Of a stretch of 64,000 nt of DNA, positions 36,959-46,130 are shown one piece after another; position 1 is the stretch's first letter, and every line of letters starts with the position of its first letter. This DNA comes from Flammeovirga pacifica (GTDB lineage Bacteria > Bacteroidota > Bacteroidia > Cytophagales > Flammeovirgaceae), in contig NZ_JRYR02000001.1 of the NCBI RefSeq assembly GCF_000807855.2, forward strand, positions 1,543,881 through 1,607,880, in the 5' to 3' direction. The position numbers and the translations under genes were made by a program. A model generated the notes under the pieces. It was not told the origin of the DNA and did no database searches. It saw nothing but the letters and a program-made list of their open reading frames with translations.

Positions 36959-39900
36959 TTAAAAGTTCACGTTAAAACCAATCATGTAAGTGGTTGGTCT
37001 TGGGTACATATTGTTATCAATACCACCTTGGATCTCAGGGTCAATACCTTTATAGTTTGAGAATACACAAGGGTTATTGACAGTACCAAATACTCTTAAA
37101 GTAGATTTCCCTTTTAAGAAGTTATTGAAGTTATAACCCACCATGATATTATCGATTCTCAAGAAATTAGCATCTTGGATATAGTAATCAGAATGCAATT
37201 GTCTTGTCTGGAATCCTGTATTATAAATATCAGTAGTTACGTTGTTTGTATTATTATTGGCAGATACATACAATTGATCGTAAGCAGAGTTGTTTGAATC
37301 TACGTTATTGTAAACCTGTGCACCAAATTGAGCACGTCCTGCTAAACTAAACTCCCAGTTTTTGTACACAATACGTGTTGTAAAACCGAAGTATAAGTTG
37401 GCCATTGGGTCACCTGCGATATATTTATCTTTCTCATCGATCACGCCATCACCATTTCTATCAACATATGCACCTTCGATTGGTTTACCTGCATCATCAT
37501 AGATTTGTTCATACACTAAGAATGAATAAGGAGTATGTCCTACTCTATGAATTTGAATAGTTTCACCAGTACCGCCTGCAATTCCTCCAACTTTTACACC
37601 TTCGTAATTTGGATCATCAACTGAAGTTAGTTTTGTGATTTTTGAATCATTCCAAGTCATGTTCACACCAAAATCCCAATGGAAGTCTTGTCTTTGGATT
37701 AACTTCGCGTTTAATGCCAATTCCACACCTTTATTTTCCATTGATCCTACATTGGTTAATAACATATTTGTTAGGTTAGAACCTGCTGGAACAGGAATTA
37801 CATTCAACAAATCATTTGTTACTCTATAATAAGCTTCAGCAGAACCAGTTAAACGATCATTAAAGAAACCAAAGTCTAAACCTGCGTTATAAGTAGTTGT
37901 TTCTTCCCACTTAATATTCTCATCATATCCTTCTGGACGAATTGTATTAATATATTCCCATTGCCCAGTTGCTGGGTTATAGAATCCATACTTTGAGTTA
38001 TCATCACCCACTGTATAAGTAGGCATATAAGGATAGTTACCTGTACCAATACTTTGTTGACCAGTAACACCCACACCTGCTCTAAGTTTTAAATCAGAAA
38101 GGAAAGTTGCTGATTGCATCCAAGGTTCTTCATTGATTTTCCATGCCAATGCTAATGAAGGGAAAGTACCCCATCTATTATTTGAAGAAAATCTAGAAGT
38201 ACCATCCTGACGTAAAGTTACAGTAGCCATATACTTATTATTGAAAGTATAATTTGCTCTACCAAAGAATGACATCAAATAATACTCTGTTGCCCAAGTT
38301 TGATTTTTAGTTTCATAACCATAAGCATTCGATTCTACTGTTGTACCTTCTTCGTAGAAGTGTTGCCATGAGTAACCACCCATCACATCAAATTTATGCT
38401 TACCAATTTGTTTATTGTATTGAGCATAAACATCAAGTAGTTCATTTCTTTTATTCTGAGTATAATCTGAAACATATCCACCTTTTTCATCACTTCCTGC
38501 AGGACCGTTATTCTCGTTCCAAGAAGTTTCCACACCTTCATAAATTCCACCTTTCGATGAAGAATAATCATAACCTGCATTTACTTTAAAAGTTAAGTCT
38601 TCAAAACCATGTACTTTATAATCTGCTTGTGCATTACCAATACTTCTATTTACGTTAGAGGTATTAGAGTTTTGGTTAATCATTGCCATTGGATTGGAAG
38701 GAGCATTTACTGATCTACCAGACAATGGATCATCTGAGTTTGTCCAAGTATGGTATCCTCCATATTGTGGGTATCTACTATCATATACTGATTGAGTAGG
38801 ATCATATGACACTGCACTACCAATAGCTCCTGTGTTACCAAATTTGTTATTAACAAACATTCCTTTAACAGAGGCATTTACTGATAAATGATCATCTAAA
38901 AATTTAGGAGAAAGGTTTAAGTTCAAAGTAGTACGATCCATTGAAGAACCCTGTAATGTACCATTATCTAATGTATAACCAACTGATGCACGATAAGGTA
39001 ACCAACCATTCACATTACCAGAAACCCCTAAGTTATGATCTGTTGATACAGATGTTTTATACACTTCATTTTGCCAGTCAGTATTCGCATCTCCTAATAA
39101 ATGTTCGCCTGGTCTCCCCGACATGATGTCTCTATACTGATTTGCCGATAATACATCGATCTGATCATTTAAAGTATTTACAGATACTGAACCATTATAG
39201 TTTACATTAATTGTTGAAGCATCTGACGATCCTTTTTTAGTTGTAATAATGATTACACCGTTTGAGGCTCTAGAACCATAGATTGCGGTTGCTGACGCAT
39301 CTTTTAAAACTGTCATTGACTCAATATCAGCAGGGTTAATGGCATTAAGAGGGTTTCTCATTCCTGATACTCCATCGTTATCTACTGGCACCCCATCAAT
39401 TACAATTAACGGGTCATTAGATGCATTTAATGATGAACCACCACGAATACGAATTGTTGAACCAGAACCTGGAGCACCACCACCGGTAGTTATCTGAACA
39501 CCAGCAACTTTACCTTGCAATAGCCCTTGAGGAGAATTAATTGTTCCTTTATTAAAGCCATCTGAATTAATTTGTTCAACTGAACCAGTTGCATCTTTTT
39601 TGGTTGTGCTACCATAACCAATAATTAGAACCTCTTCTAACTGCTCAGCATCAACTTCCATATTGATATTGAAGTCATTAGTAGTACCAATCTCTACTTT
39701 TTTCTTCTGATAACCAATATAACTAAACTCTAAAAATTCAGAATCAGAAGGAAGGTCTAGCATAAACTTTCCATCAAAATCTGTTGTTGTTCCTTGTGTT
39801 GTTCCAAAAATAATAACTGCAACACCAGGTAGAGGACCACCTTGTTCATCGACAACGGTTCCTTTGACTGTTTTTTGTTGTGCATATGCATTATTCCCCA

Positions 39901-39970
39901 ATAAAAATAGGGACGCAAAAAGCAGGGCACAAACAAATAACCTGTTTGTGAATAGTAATCTTTTGATCAT
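36959..39970 (-). CDS. SusC/RagA-family TonB-linked outer membrane transporter
   Basis: 1003 residues with a signal peptide ending near NNAYAQ. After it comes a carboxypeptidase-regulatory-like domain (VKGTVVDEQGGPLPGVAV), then the TonB box region and plug with IRIRGGSSLN and VLKDASATAIYGSRASNGVII, then the 22-strand barrel ending in MIGFNVNF. The plug motifs are classic SusC. With SusD and SusE it imports an oligosaccharide, by analogy alpha-glucan. No glycoside hydrolase, SusR, hybrid sensor or anti-sigma gene lies within reach. Confidence 0.95.
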   Translation of the reverse strand: MIKRLLFTNRLFVCALLFASLFLLGNNAYAQQKTVKGTVVDEQGGPLPGVAVIIFGTTQGTTTDFDGKFMLDLPSDSEFLEFSYIGYQKKKVEIGTTNDFNINMEVDAEQLEEVLIIGYGSTTKKDATGSVEQINSDGFNKGTINSPQGLLQGKVAGVQITTGGGAPGSGSTIRIRGGSSLNASNDPLIVIDGVPVDNDGVSGMRNPLNAINPADIESMTVLKDASATAIYGSRASNGVIIITTKKGSSDASTINVNYNGSVSVNTLNDQIDVLSANQYRDIMSGRPGEHLLGDANTDWQNEVYKTSVSTDHNLGVSGNVNGWLPYRASVGYTLDNGTLQGSSMDRTTLNLNLSPKFLDDHLSVNASVKGMFVNNKFGNTGAIGSAVSYDPTQSVYDSRYPQYGGYHTWTNSDDPLSGRSVNAPSNPMAMINQNSNTSNVNRSIGNAQADYKVHGFEDLTFKVNAGYDYSSSKGGIYEGVETSWNENNGPAGSDEKGGYVSDYTQNKRNELLDVYAQYNKQIGKHKFDVMGGYSWQHFYEEGTTVESNAYGYETKNQTWATEYYLMSFFGRANYTFNNKYMATVTLRQDGTSRFSSNNRWGTFPSLALAWKINEEPWMQSATFLSDLKLRAGVGVTGQQSIGTGNYPYMPTYTVGDDNSKYGFYNPATGQWEYINTIRPEGYDENIKWEETTTYNAGLDFGFFNDRLTGSAEAYYRVTNDLLNVIPVPAGSNLTNMLLTNVGSMENKGVELALNAKLIQRQDFHWDFGVNMTWNDSKITKLTSVDDPNYEGVKVGGIAGGTGETIQIHRVGHTPYSFLVYEQIYDDAGKPIEGAYVDRNGDGVIDEKDKYIAGDPMANLYFGFTTRIVYKNWEFSLAGRAQFGAQVYNNVDSNNSAYDQLYVSANNNTNNVTTDIYNTGFQTRQLHSDYYIQDANFLRIDNIMVGYNFNNFLKGKSTLRVFGTVNNPCVFSNYKGIDPEIQGGIDNNMYPRPTTYMIGFNVNF

Positions 39971-40560
39971 AATTAGGTAAATAAAATTTTAGGTGTACTC
40001 GATTAGACGTAATATGATGCTCATATTCGAAAAAATATTTTCAATTGATTTTTAATGTATTACTAATAAATACAATGATGTATATCGATAAGATATCACA
40101 TACGAAAAAAAAGTACAGATTTGTTTTCTACATCTAGAGGGTTTTACTCAAGAGGTAATAATTGATTAATAATAATTCTATTGAAAGGTTTACCTCATAA
40201 GAGGATTTTTGATTTAAAAGGATATAAATTTAGGTTAATAATAACAAGATTATTTAGTTTTCACATTTCATTCTACTGATTAAAATTAGTATTTCGAAAA
40301 ATACTACATGATTGCTTTTCCTGTAGTTTCTGTATGATTACAAGTGCAATATAAACACTTATGACATAGCTTCAACTTTAAAAAATGATAAAAAAATATT
40401 CAACATTAACACTCAAACAACCCGTTTCATGTGTATTATATTGTTTAAATTTGTTAGTTATGAAACTAATTTGTGAAACAAACTTAAACAACCGTTTGCA
40501 AGTACTGTGAAAGAAAGTTATAAAAACACTTTTTGTTTAACATTTTACAATATGTAAATA
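39971..40560. other. 590-nt regulatory region upstream of susC
   Basis: No coding ORF. It holds a long imperfect inverted repeat at 40441-40491, a pair of AAACAACnCGTTT direct repeats at 40415 and 40486, and on the minus strand TAAGTTTG at 40479-40486, a possible -7 box. A second small palindrome, TTTACA-ata-TGTAAA, lies near 40545-40559. This is where control of the susCDE unit would be expected. Confidence 0.5.
40441..40491. repeat. Long imperfect inverted repeat upstream of susC
   Basis: Outer arms TTGTTTAAATTTGTT (40441-40455) and AACAAACTTAAACAA (40477-40491) differ at one position. Inner arms TTAGTT (40454) and AACTAA (40464) also pair. The element can form a cruciform or an RNA hairpin, or be a dimeric regulator's operator. 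Confidence 0.55.
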
Positions 40561-40595
40561 AAAAAAAGACTGCCTTATATTAATAAAGCAGTCTT
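40561..40595 (-). terminator. Terminator of the serB-serA fusion gene
   Basis: On the minus strand AAGACTGC and GCAGTCTT pair around an AT loop that can extend the stem, followed by a long T-run. Confidence 0.9.
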
Positions 40596-40617
40596 AAATA
40601 TTATCTATAATAAAATT

Positions 40618-42510
40618 CTAGTAAAGAATTCTAAATTTAATCGTATGATCGATTGCCTTCATATCTTCTAACAATTCAGGTTGATAAGACTGATCAATAT
40701 CCGTAATTACATAACCAATATCTTCGTTAGTCTTTAAATATTGTCCTAGAATATTACAACCTCTTTTAGCAAAAACGTTGTTCATCTGTGCTAGGATACC
40801 TGATTTGTTTTCATGAATATGTAATAGACGATGTCCATTCTCTAATCTAGGTAATTGTACATTAGGGAAATTAACGCTATTAAATGAAGAACCTGTATTA
40901 ACATACTCAATCATTTTACCCGGTACAAAATCAGCAATGTTCTCTTGAGCTTCAAGAGTACTACCACCAATATGAGGAGTCAAAATCAAGTTATCAATAT
41001 TCTTTACAGGAGCATCAAATGTATCTTTATTGTTTTTTGGTTCAACTGGGAATACATCTATAGCTGCACCTGATAAATGTTTTGATTCTAATGCTTCTTG
41101 CAATGCTTCCAGTTCTACAACTGGCCCTCTAGCAAGATTCACAAGAATTGCCCCCTTCTTCATTTTCTGAATATATTCTTTAGTAAAGAATTTTTTGTTC
41201 TGAGGTCTACCATCAACGTGTAAAGAAACTACATCAGAAATAGCTAACAATTCGTCTAAACTAGAAAGTTTAGTTGCATTACCTAAAGCTAACTTCTCTA
41301 CTACATCATAGTAGTAAACATCCATACCCATTGATTCTGCAAGAATAGAAAGTTGAGATCCGATATTACCATACCCAATAATACCTAATTTCTTACCTCT
41401 TACTTCAAAAGATCCACCAGCAGACTTACTCCACTCACCTCTGTCCATTTGACGCATTCTTAAAGGAATTTGTCTCATCAACATAATGATTTCTCCAATA
41501 GCCATCTCTACTACAGAACGTGTGTTACTGTAAGGCGCATTGAACACACACACTCCATTTTCTGTACAAGCATCTAAATCAATTTGATTTGTACCGATAC
41601 AAAATGCTCCAACAATCATTAAACGATCAGCGGCTTCTACTACCTTACGCGTAAGCATAGTTTTTGAGCGAATACCAAGAATATGTACTCCTTTGATTTT
41701 TTCGCATAATTCGTCTTCGTCAAGTGCTCCTCCTAAAAGTTCCACTTGATAACCTTCTTGAACAAGTTTCTCTCTAGCATCCTGATGAATGTTTTCTAAC
41801 AAGAGTACTTTGATCTTACTTTTTGGAAATGATGTTGCCATAGGGTGTTTGATAGTGAAAAGTATTTCTTCAAAACTATTGGCTTCCACATCCGCTTTAG
41901 CCAATACTTTTTCTCTTTTTATATTTTCTGTGAAAGCAAAGAATGTTTTTGCATATCCTGCTTCTCTTATTTCGTAGTCTGTGTATCCGTCACCAATTAC
42001 TACAACTTCTCCATCAAGAGAAAGTTCTTTCATTAGTTTTACTTTTCCTTTGTGCTCTGAAAGAGGGTTGGAAGCATCAAAACCAGTTACTTCTTCCTTA
42101 TCATTGTAAGTAAAAGTATTGGCATAAATATTCTCTTCTTTTATTCCGAACTCCGTCACTACAGGAGTGATAAAGTCTTTAAAACCACTAGAAACTATAT
42201 AAACATTCTCTTTTTCTTGAGAGAAAAATGCTCTGTTTCTTTTTACTGACTCTGAAACTAAATGTTTCAATTCATCAGAAAGTTGTTTTACATCTTTTTT
42301 TGTTGCCTCTAGTAAGGCTAACCTTTGTTCCAATGCCTCTCTGAACGACAGTTCTCCGGCCATTGCTTGATCAGTAAGGTCTTTTATCTTCTTCCCTACG
42401 ATCTCTTTTTTATCTGTACCTTCGTATAAAATATCACTTAATACATCAAGTGCTTCTACTTTAGTGAAAGTACTATCGAAGTCTATTACAAAAAATGTTT
42501 TGTCAGCCAT
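40618..42510 (-). CDS. Phosphoserine phosphatase / 3-phosphoglycerate dehydrogenase fusion (SerB-SerA)
   Basis: One 630-residue protein carries the first and last enzymes of serine synthesis. Residues 1-225 are a HAD phosphatase with DFDST (Asp10, Asp12), VSSGF and GDGYTDYE. Residues ~240-555 are a D-3-phosphoglycerate dehydrogenase with the NAD motif GYGNIG, Arg in NLARGPVV, Glu in PVEP and His in TPHIGGST. An ACT domain for serine feedback (HIHENKSGILAQMNNVF) ends it. The middle enzyme, SerC, is missing and must act in trans. A TTG at 42549 would add 13 residues; the ATG at 42510 begins at the HAD domain and is preferred. A fused arrangement occurs in some Bacteroidota. Confidence 0.92.
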   Translation of the reverse strand: MADKTFFVIDFDSTFTKVEALDVLSDILYEGTDKKEIVGKKIKDLTDQAMAGELSFREALEQRLALLEATKKDVKQLSDELKHLVSESVKRNRAFFSQEKENVYIVSSGFKDFITPVVTEFGIKEENIYANTFTYNDKEEVTGFDASNPLSEHKGKVKLMKELSLDGEVVVIGDGYTDYEIREAGYAKTFFAFTENIKREKVLAKADVEANSFEEILFTIKHPMATSFPKSKIKVLLLENIHQDAREKLVQEGYQVELLGGALDEDELCEKIKGVHILGIRSKTMLTRKVVEAADRLMIVGAFCIGTNQIDLDACTENGVCVFNAPYSNTRSVVEMAIGEIIMLMRQIPLRMRQMDRGEWSKSAGGSFEVRGKKLGIIGYGNIGSQLSILAESMGMDVYYYDVVEKLALGNATKLSSLDELLAISDVVSLHVDGRPQNKKFFTKEYIQKMKKGAILVNLARGPVVELEALQEALESKHLSGAAIDVFPVEPKNNKDTFDAPVKNIDNLILTPHIGGSTLEAQENIADFVPGKMIEYVNTGSSFNSVNFPNVQLPRLENGHRLLHIHENKSGILAQMNNVFAKRGCNILGQYLKTNEDIGYVITDIDQSYQPELLEDMKAIDHTIKFRILY

Positions 42511-42666
42511 GGTATAATCTGTCTTTCGTTGTTCCAATCGCAAACTCAAAAATATTATTTAATCATGACATTTTCATATTTTTAGTCCATTTATTATAAA
42601 TTTAGCAACAAATTATCCGTATTAATTAGGTATTTATAGTTATTTCAATAAAAAATAAATCTAGAA

Positions 42667-43017
42667 TTAAGGAATTAGTGTATCTTTTACCCTCTTAGGG
42701 AGCTTATCAAATACTAATTGATAGGAATGATTTATCCAGTCTTTTACGTCATTATCATTCATATCAGAATTTACATCAATCGTATTCCAATGTTTTTTAC
42801 TCATATGATATCCAGCCCTTACTGCATCGTATCTTTCCCTTAATTCTAATGCTGTTTCTGGATCACATTTAAGATTAATACTTTCAAAAAGATCCACATT
42901 GGTTAAAGCAAACATTTTACCTGCAACCTTATAAACTAAGGTTTTCTCATCAAAAGGAAATTCTTCTGTCACCCCTCTTTTTTTTAAGCAAAAGTCTCGG
43001 AAATCTTCAATATTCAT
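42667..43017 (-). CDS. MmcQ/YjbR-family protein
   Basis: 116 residues of the YjbR (MmcQ) fold, a small alpha-beta domain related to double-wing DNA-binding modules. VTEEFPFDEKTLVYKVAGKMFAL, LKCDPE and GYHMSKKHWNTIDV are family blocks. The function is not established. It lies 156 nt upstream of the serB-serA gene on the same strand. Confidence 0.9.
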   Translation of the reverse strand: MNIEDFRDFCLKKRGVTEEFPFDEKTLVYKVAGKMFALTNVDLFESINLKCDPETALELRERYDAVRAGYHMSKKHWNTIDVNSDMNDNDVKDWINHSYQLVFDKLPKRVKDTLIP

Positions 43018-43372
43018 TGTGTTGATTTTTTTAATGGATATGACAAATTCATCATATTAAATCAATCTTCAAAAAGTAAAAGAGTTTAGTGAATATTTTT
43101 TCTTAAAATATTTTAAAATACAATAATGATCGTTTAATTTGCATCACTTTTTAATAGAAGACCTAATTGTTCTTAAAACTCATCAGAGATAACTTCTCAA
43201 ACCTTAATATATGTCGATCAAATTTCTGTATTAAACACCTCCAACCCTATATTTTTTTTTGTAGCTCAATGGGATATTGTAGCTGAACACAAAAATATTT
43301 GTTCAAACAAATACTAAACTAAAACAATTCATTTTTTTATCAGTTAATGAATTGAAACAAAAACAAATTACT
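43018..43372. other. Intergenic region between the YjbR gene and the TonB receptor
   Basis: AT-rich spacer of about 355 nt separating divergent genes. I found no clear TAnnTTTG element or stable hairpin. A homopolymer run of T near 43252-43260 precedes GTAGCTCAAT. Confidence 0.5.
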
Positions 43373-45778
43373 ATGAAACTTAGTTTCCTGACACTTTTTA
43401 GCATCTTCATATTCTCTTCTACCTTATTTGCTCAAAAAGGTATTATTAGAGGAAAAGTTACAGAACTCCCAAGAAATGAGGCAGTTCCATATGCAACAGT
43501 TGTAATTCAAGGCACATCTAAAGGTGCAACGACTGACGACAACGGTAGTTATGAAATAACAGGTTTAGAACCTGGACTTTATAATTTAGTGGTAAATTAT
43601 GTTGGATACGCTCCTGCTTCTCAAGAAGTTGAAGTAACCAATTCAAGACCTGCAATGATCAATTTTCAACTAAAAGCTTCTACACAAGAATTAAATGAGG
43701 TTGAAATTGTAGCCAATGGTTTTTACAAATCAGACGAAAGCCCCGTTTCAGTGCAAAGAATTGGTGTCACTGAAGTAAAGAGAGCACCTGGTGCCAACAG
43801 AGATATTTCGAGAGTACTACAATCTTTACCTGGTGTTGCCTCTACAGCTTCATTTAGAAATGACATTTTAATTAGAGGTGGTGCACCCAACGAAAATAGA
43901 TTTTACCTTGATGGTATTGAAATCCCAAATATCAATCACTTTGCTACTCAAGGAGCTTCAGGTGGACCTGTGGGGATGATAAACGTTGATTTTATAGAAA
44001 ATGTAGAATTTTATTCTGGTGCTTACCCATCAGGAAGAGGAAATGCTTTATCATCTGTAATGGAATTTACTCAAAAAGATGGTAGAACTGATCAGCATAC
44101 AGCAAACATCATTCTAGGAACATCTGATATCGGGGTAACTTTTGAAGGACCTGTAACGGAAAAATCATCAATAATAGTTTCTGCAAGACAATCTTACTTA
44201 CAAGCATTATTTAGTGTTCTAGGGCTTCCTTTCCTTCCTACTTACAATGATTTCCAAATGAAATATAAGTATGAATTTGATCAAAGGAATAAACTATCAA
44301 TCATTGGACTAGGAGCTATTGACCAATTTAAATTAGCAGACTCTCCAGGTGATCCATCTGACGAAGATTATGAATCTAATGTTTACACATTAAATAACCT
44401 TCCAGAACAAAATCAGTGGAATTATACTGTAGGTGCTAAATATGAACATTTTCGTGACAATTCAACTTTCACATTTGTTGCATCAAGGAATATGCTAACT
44501 AACAATCAGTTTAAGCATCCTAACAATGATGTCAACCAATCAAAAATATATGATTATAATTCAACAGAGGCTGAAAATAAATTTAGGCTTGAAGGTATTA
44601 CATTTACCAACAATGGATTTACTTTCTCTTATGGATTGAATTATGAGTATGCCACTTACACGAATCAAACGTTTCAAAAATTATATGATTATGATGATGA
44701 TAAGTTAGTCACAGTTACTTTTGATAGTAATTTACCAATCAACAAATGGGGTGGCTTTGCAACTATTTCAAAAAAGTTAGTTCAAGATAAAGTAACATTA
44801 TCCCTTGGAGCAAGAGTAGACGCCAACGATTACTCTGATACTATGGGCAATCTTTTGGATCAATTCTCTCCACGTTTCTCTGCATCATATCAGTTTACAC
44901 CAAGATGGAGTTTAAACTTTAACACAGGTATTTATTATCAATTACCAACTTACACCACTTTAGGATATAAGGAAGATGATAAATTTGTAAACAAAGACAA
45001 CGGTGTAAAATACATTAGAAACAAACAATTGGTAGGAGGTTTAGAGTACAAAATCCCAGAAAAGAACTTGAAGTTTAGTCTAGAAGGATTCCAAAAATTA
45101 TATGATCAATATCCTTACTCTATAAATAATCAAATATCATTAGCCAATTTGGGAGCTGACTTTGGTGTTATTGGTTCAGAAGCGGTAACAAGTACTTCAT
45201 TAGGTAGATCTAGAGGTATCGAATTCTTAGCTCAACAAAAATTCTATAAAGGTTTCTATGGTATCTTAGCTTATACGTATGTTCAATCAGAATTTACTAA
45301 CGCAGATCCTAACACATATGCTCCTTCATCTTGGGACAGTAGAAACATTGTATCATTAACAGGTGGTAAGAAATTACAAAGAAACTGGGAAATTGGAGCA
45401 AGATGGCTTTACTCAGGGGGTACACCTTATACTCCTTATGATGTTGAAGCTTCTATGAATAGAGAGGTTTGGGATGCCGAAAGAAGAGGTGTTCGTGATT
45501 ATGCACAAATCAACACATTAAGATTAGATGCATCACACCAATTGGATGTAAGAGTCGATAAACATTATTATTTTGATAAATGGAGTATCAACTTCTTCTT
45601 CGACATTCAGAATATATACAACAACAAAACAAAAGGACAATCTATTTTAACTACTGAATTAGATCAAAATGGTAGTCCTTTAGTTGATCCAAATGATCCA
45701 ACAAAGTATGTTCCTAAAGAAATTGAAACTACAAATGGTTTACTACAACCATCAATTGGTATCATCGTAGAATTGTAA
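43373..45778 (+). CDS. TonB-dependent receptor with carboxypeptidase-regulatory domain
   Basis: 801 residues with a signal peptide ending near TLFAQK. An N-terminal carboxypeptidase-regulatory-like domain (IRGKVTELPRNEAVPYATVVI) is followed by the plug (VLQSLPGVASTASFRNDILIRGG and NRFYLDGIEIPN) and a barrel ending in IGIIVEL, a usual BamA-type end. It lacks the SusC signature and has no SusD partner, so the ligand could be a siderophore, cofactor or peptide. A TTG at 43352 would add seven residues; the ATG at 43373 is preferred. It stands alone ahead of the metX riboswitch. Confidence 0.9.
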   Translation: MKLSFLTLFSIFIFSSTLFAQKGIIRGKVTELPRNEAVPYATVVIQGTSKGATTDDNGSYEITGLEPGLYNLVVNYVGYAPASQEVEVTNSRPAMINFQLKASTQELNEVEIVANGFYKSDESPVSVQRIGVTEVKRAPGANRDISRVLQSLPGVASTASFRNDILIRGGAPNENRFYLDGIEIPNINHFATQGASGGPVGMINVDFIENVEFYSGAYPSGRGNALSSVMEFTQKDGRTDQHTANIILGTSDIGVTFEGPVTEKSSIIVSARQSYLQALFSVLGLPFLPTYNDFQMKYKYEFDQRNKLSIIGLGAIDQFKLADSPGDPSDEDYESNVYTLNNLPEQNQWNYTVGAKYEHFRDNSTFTFVASRNMLTNNQFKHPNNDVNQSKIYDYNSTEAENKFRLEGITFTNNGFTFSYGLNYEYATYTNQTFQKLYDYDDDKLVTVTFDSNLPINKWGGFATISKKLVQDKVTLSLGARVDANDYSDTMGNLLDQFSPRFSASYQFTPRWSLNFNTGIYYQLPTYTTLGYKEDDKFVNKDNGVKYIRNKQLVGGLEYKIPEKNLKFSLEGFQKLYDQYPYSINNQISLANLGADFGVIGSEAVTSTSLGRSRGIEFLAQQKFYKGFYGILAYTYVQSEFTNADPNTYAPSSWDSRNIVSLTGGKKLQRNWEIGARWLYSGGTPYTPYDVEASMNREVWDAERRGVRDYAQINTLRLDASHQLDVRVDKHYYFDKWSINFFFDIQNIYNNKTKGQSILTTELDQNGSPLVDPNDPTKYVPKEIETTNGLLQPSIGIIVEL

Positions 45779-45801
45779 TATTCTTAAAAAAATAAAGATT
45801 T

Positions 45802-45846
45802 ACCCTTGTTTCTTTTAATTAAAGTGACAAGGGTTTGCTTTTTTAT
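45802..45846 (+). terminator. Probable terminator of the TonB receptor gene
   Basis: ACCCTTGT and ACAAGGGT pair around a 17-nt AT loop (which itself can pair, TTTTAATTAAA), followed by a T-rich tract. Confidence 0.6.
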
Positions 45847-45909
45847 AAAATGTACCTTTATTTTGAAACCGCAAACCATTTACATCTTTTGTAGACGTAA
45901 GTGTTTATA

Positions 45910-46036
45910 AAGAAGAGGCAAGAGACTAGGCTCAAAGACCCTCTAGCAACCTTCATTCGTTGAAAAGGTGCTACATCCTAGCCTAAATATTTAGGAGCTA
46001 TAAGCAAAAATAGGACGTCAGGAAGATTTCTTCTCT
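45910..46036 (+). promoter_or_regulatory. SAM riboswitch (S-box-like) upstream of metX
   Basis: The block AGAGGCAAGAGACTAGGCTC, then CAAAGACCC, GCAACC, GGTGCTACATCC and TAGCCTA occurs in the order of the SAM-I class. The GCAACC...GGTGCTACATCC core forms P3 and the SAM pocket; TAGGCT (45927-45932) can pair with AGCCTA (45980-45985) as the pseudoknot. GAAGA (45912-) and TCTTC (46029-) form the closing P1. Its place directly ahead of homoserine O-acetyltransferase is the usual context. Confidence 0.88.
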
Positions 46037-46070
46037 ACTACTTATCCAATCTTTGTATCCTTTAATGTCT

Positions 46071-46094
46071 AGGCTTTGAAAAAAGTCTTTTTTT
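46071..46094 (+). terminator. Riboswitch-controlled terminator in the metX leader
   Basis: AGGCTTT-GAAA-AAAGTCT forms a 7-bp stem with a GNRA loop and one G-U pair, followed by seven T. It lies between the SAM aptamer and metX, as expected for an OFF switch. Confidence 0.8.
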
Positions 46095-46130
46095 ATGTCT
46101 CATTTATTAATTCGAAATTAAGAATAATTG

